From an uncultured Fastidiosipila sp. (GTDB taxonomy: Bacteria > Bacillota > Clostridia > Saccharofermentanales > Fastidiosipilaceae), in NCBI GenBank assembly GCA_938014865.1, contig CALLQJ010000265.1:1-7108 (forward strand): DNA of 7,108 bases, written 5' to 3'. The position numbers and the translations under genes are program-made. The notes under the pieces are model-generated. The model was not told the DNA's origin. It ran no database searches and saw only the letters and a program-made list of their open reading frames with translations. Each line of letters begins with the position of its first letter. Positions within the stretch are counted from its first letter, which is position 1. Below are positions 6,101 through 7,108 of the stretch, one piece after another.

Positions 6101-7108
6101 CCCCTTTCGCCATGCCGAAACAGGCCGTAAAGTCGGCAAAGGCCTCGACAAAGGCGTCGGTAAACGCCGCTTTTTCCGGAGGATCCGTTTTGGAAATTCT
6201 CGGCTTCTTCCACTCCAGGCCGCTAACCATAAGATAAAGGGCATCCCAGGCCTCAAAAGCGCCGCCCTCTTCTTCCCAGGCCGACAAGGCGGCATCGCAG
6301 GTTTCGGCCGCCCCGATCCAGGCGGAGAACATCTCATAGTATTCCCGGTTTGTCTCCTCCGACTTGGTAAAGGCGATGGTCCCCGCGGCCAGCGCCCGTT
6401 TTAGTCCCGGCAGCGCCTGCATCGTCCGCTGCAGACGCAGACGGAATTCACGCAGCAGATAGGCCATATGAGGAGAAGCCGCAAAGTCCCGGACATAACG
6501 CTTAAGATCCTCCCGCATTCCGGCAACAAAAGCCCGGTAATCGGGAAGGCTTCGAAGATAGTCATGGACCGCAGATATGAGTTCACGCAGCGGGCGGTCT
6601 GACTTCGTGCCGCCGTAAGCATCCAGCAGGGTGAAAAAAGTCTCGCTGCCGGGCTCACCTCGTTCCGCTTTTTTATACGCTTCATCCATCACCTCCGCCA
6701 AGGCTTCTTCTTTGAGTTCATCCGCAGCCTGAGGATCCAAGGTCTGAAAGTCCGGCTCCAGAAGCACTGTGCCGTCTTCGTCCCGGACTTCATGCGGGAA
6801 ATTGCGGATCAGCCAGAGACAAAAGGCGTGGATTGTAGAAATATGCGCCTGCTGCAGGGCGAGTGTCTGCTCTTCGAGCCGTTCCGTCAGGGCCTCATCG
6901 CCGGCCCGGCGGGCCGCGTCGAGCGTCTCTTCAAGTCGCTGGCGGATTTTCCGCTCCATACCGGCAGCCGCGGCATTCGTAAAGGTCAGAATTAAAGCCG
7001 CGTCCAGACTCAGCTCCCCGGCGCTGCTGCGCCGGATGATGCGTTCGGTCATGACAAAGGTTTTTCCGGAGCCCGCCGCCGCGGATACTAAGATATTGCC
7101 GGGCGCCG
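3165..7108 (-). CDS. addA: ATP-dependent helicase/nuclease subunit A (AddA), 5' end cut by window
   Basis: AddA is the UvrD-like helicase and RecB-like nuclease subunit of AddAB, which resects double-strand breaks to Chi sites and prepares ends for RecA. Counting from the first whole codon in the window (7106), 1313 residues are visible. Walker A, AAAGSGKT, is at 9-16, motif Ia FTNAAAAGM at 42-50, STIHAFC at 90-96, motif II DEYQDT at 423-428, motif III VGDVKQSIYRFR at 447-458, NRNFRS at 484-489, motif V TFHKSKGLEF at 826-835 and motif VI YVAMSRAEEKLYL at 902-914. A charged linker (about 1040-1110) precedes the C-terminal nuclease: His1138, GIID with Asp1235, DFKTD with Asp1248 and Lys1250, then Gln1272 and Tyr1276. 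Frame and homology run through the right edge. Only some 15-25 N-terminal residues should be missing, so the ATG at 7052 is internal. AddB is normally encoded just upstream, off the right side. The gene converges with tadA, 72 bases away. Confidence 0.97.
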   Translation of the reverse strand, partial: APGNILVSAAAGSGKTFVMTERIIRRSSAGELSLDAALILTFTNAAAAGMERKIRQRLEETLDAARRAGDEALTERLEEQTLALQQAHISTIHAFCLWLIRNFPHEVRDEDGTVLLEPDFQTLDPQAADELKEEALAEVMDEAYKKAERGEPGSETFFTLLDAYGGTKSDRPLRELISAVHDYLRSLPDYRAFVAGMREDLKRYVRDFAASPHMAYLLREFRLRLQRTMQALPGLKRALAAGTIAFTKSEETNREYYEMFSAWIGAAETCDAALSAWEEEGGAFEAWDALYLMVSGLEWKKPRISKTDPPEKAAFTDAFVEAFADFTACFGMAKGALKKAMAFPELPLFTARLEEHEEAMQRTEKVIGLFFDLVLALDTRYQAMKFARRAVDFADYEHFALRILEREDGLDFCRSRFPEVYIDEYQDTSSIQEALLQKICPGQLFMVGDVKQSIYRFRHARPETFLKKAEAYAAGEGGTYLSLNRNFRSQTAILRLINEVFCRLMTKAFTGIDYIGRTAETGGTAAAGTGHAMVPGREDALKPERCALWLQKTDQAVKSLNDRLEEEERDRLFSRIAARYGAGTAYRLLEADKSMRMYAFVASEILRLHAEEHVPYRDIAVMARGNMSCDIAASLFTTLGIPQNRKKPAAVSESYPLQLQLALMQSLDNVRRDIPLATLLLSELSPVPFTERDAVKLRILQREKGEKGCLYEALKTAAEEEDDLGRKAAAFLERLEQWRLRETHLSAKELLREIWFETDYLPKLQRDDGPEGTEALESFSETLTALEQQGRVGLHQVLSYFEEEMESGNQETAENDYNGDGVQIMTFHKSKGLEFPYVFLLDLDARLEDKDKRRRLIISEDLGAGFDAIGESGKVTYPSLLRLAMEGEKRQRYLTEEICLLYVAMSRAEEKLYLCLREDYKEGAAKTETLAFLLKEADKASSPALPSYVLQGVKSYQDMLLSALWLLPYPAVRRLFSELQLDNNGAEDPADNSSAIQQMQLAQSRLTTEKAGIRDDNAERGMYLQVFDDTEDYEALLRRLLSERREEQEEDAADAFGDLEAYKKVSGDLYDFYAFDKQFKALPKQSVSEIKRQSQKRENTEEDEDYGEINLNIRSLDEVRQELQEKKLSAAEAGITVHKALRFLQPADFTAVRDEKEGDEKVARRLKAFYERGIFTAEEYAALQDFIPALRTFLLSDTARMIAAAEKKEEVFRELPFTFRYQEEEKESLIQGIIDLWFRYEGKHFLLDFKTDRLPENRAEARALLAARYRIQMKLYASALEAGTGETLEHCIIWSVRRGEGFRFSRTELFQDV

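Noticed and set aside
5913..6404. 163-codon plus-strand open frame within addA
   Set aside because: It is antisense to a continuous AddA frame and shows no Shine-Dalgarno sequence or recognisable domain.
3165..7052. The ATG at 7052 as the addA start
   Set aside because: It lies inside the helicase core. The same frame upstream encodes the Walker A motif AAAGSGKT and stays open to the window edge, so the true start is outside the window.
1..7108. CRISPR array, tRNA/rRNA genes, insertion sequences, toxin-antitoxin or phage-defence cassette
   Set aside because: I looked for spaced repeats, terminal inverted repeats, transposase motifs and small paired ORFs and saw none. The window is occupied by housekeeping genes.

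Overview
The window looks like a bacterial chromosome fragment from a Bacillota (Firmicute) of moderate GC content. The main argument is the AddA-type (not RecBCD-type) recombination helicase-nuclease. Support comes from the clostridial-style 'GNHTDHQ' galactokinase, strong AGGAG-type ribosome binding sites and TATAAT promoters. I cannot place it at genus level. Both ends cut into genes, so this may be one whole short contig.

Layout. (1) Positions 1-168: the 3' end of a thioredoxin reductase gene (trxB, +). Its homology starts only near base 55. The first ~56 bases instead encode, on the other strand, the DNA gyrase B TOPRIM motif, so the left edge is a junction of two unrelated housekeeping genes. 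(2) Positions 169-342: convergent spacer with a strong bidirectional rho-independent terminator at 223-261. (3) Positions 343-1077 (-): a single-pass membrane protein with an N-terminal four-cysteine zinc ribbon and an unrecognised extracytoplasmic C-terminal domain. (4) Positions 1078-1236: divergent promoter region. It holds an extended -10 promoter for the zinc-ribbon gene, a TATAAT promoter for the galK operon, and an inverted repeat at the expected transcription start of the latter. (5) Positions 1237-3092 (+): a two-gene operon, a galactokinase-family GHMP kinase followed through an ATGA overlap by tadA (tRNA adenosine deaminase). (6) Positions 3093-3164: short convergent spacer with inverted repeats. 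(7) Positions 3165-7108 (-): addA, nearly complete, entering from the right edge just upstream of its Walker A motif. AddB would be expected further right.

The genes do not form one pathway. They cover sugar phosphorylation, wobble-inosine formation, double-strand-break processing, thiol redox and an unknown envelope-linked function. No mobile element, CRISPR array, RNA gene or defence cassette is visible. The observation most worth checking is the gyrB/trxB junction at the left end, most likely an assembly or amplification chimera. Lesser ones are the altered sugar-binding motif of the galactokinase and the leader palindrome upstream of it.
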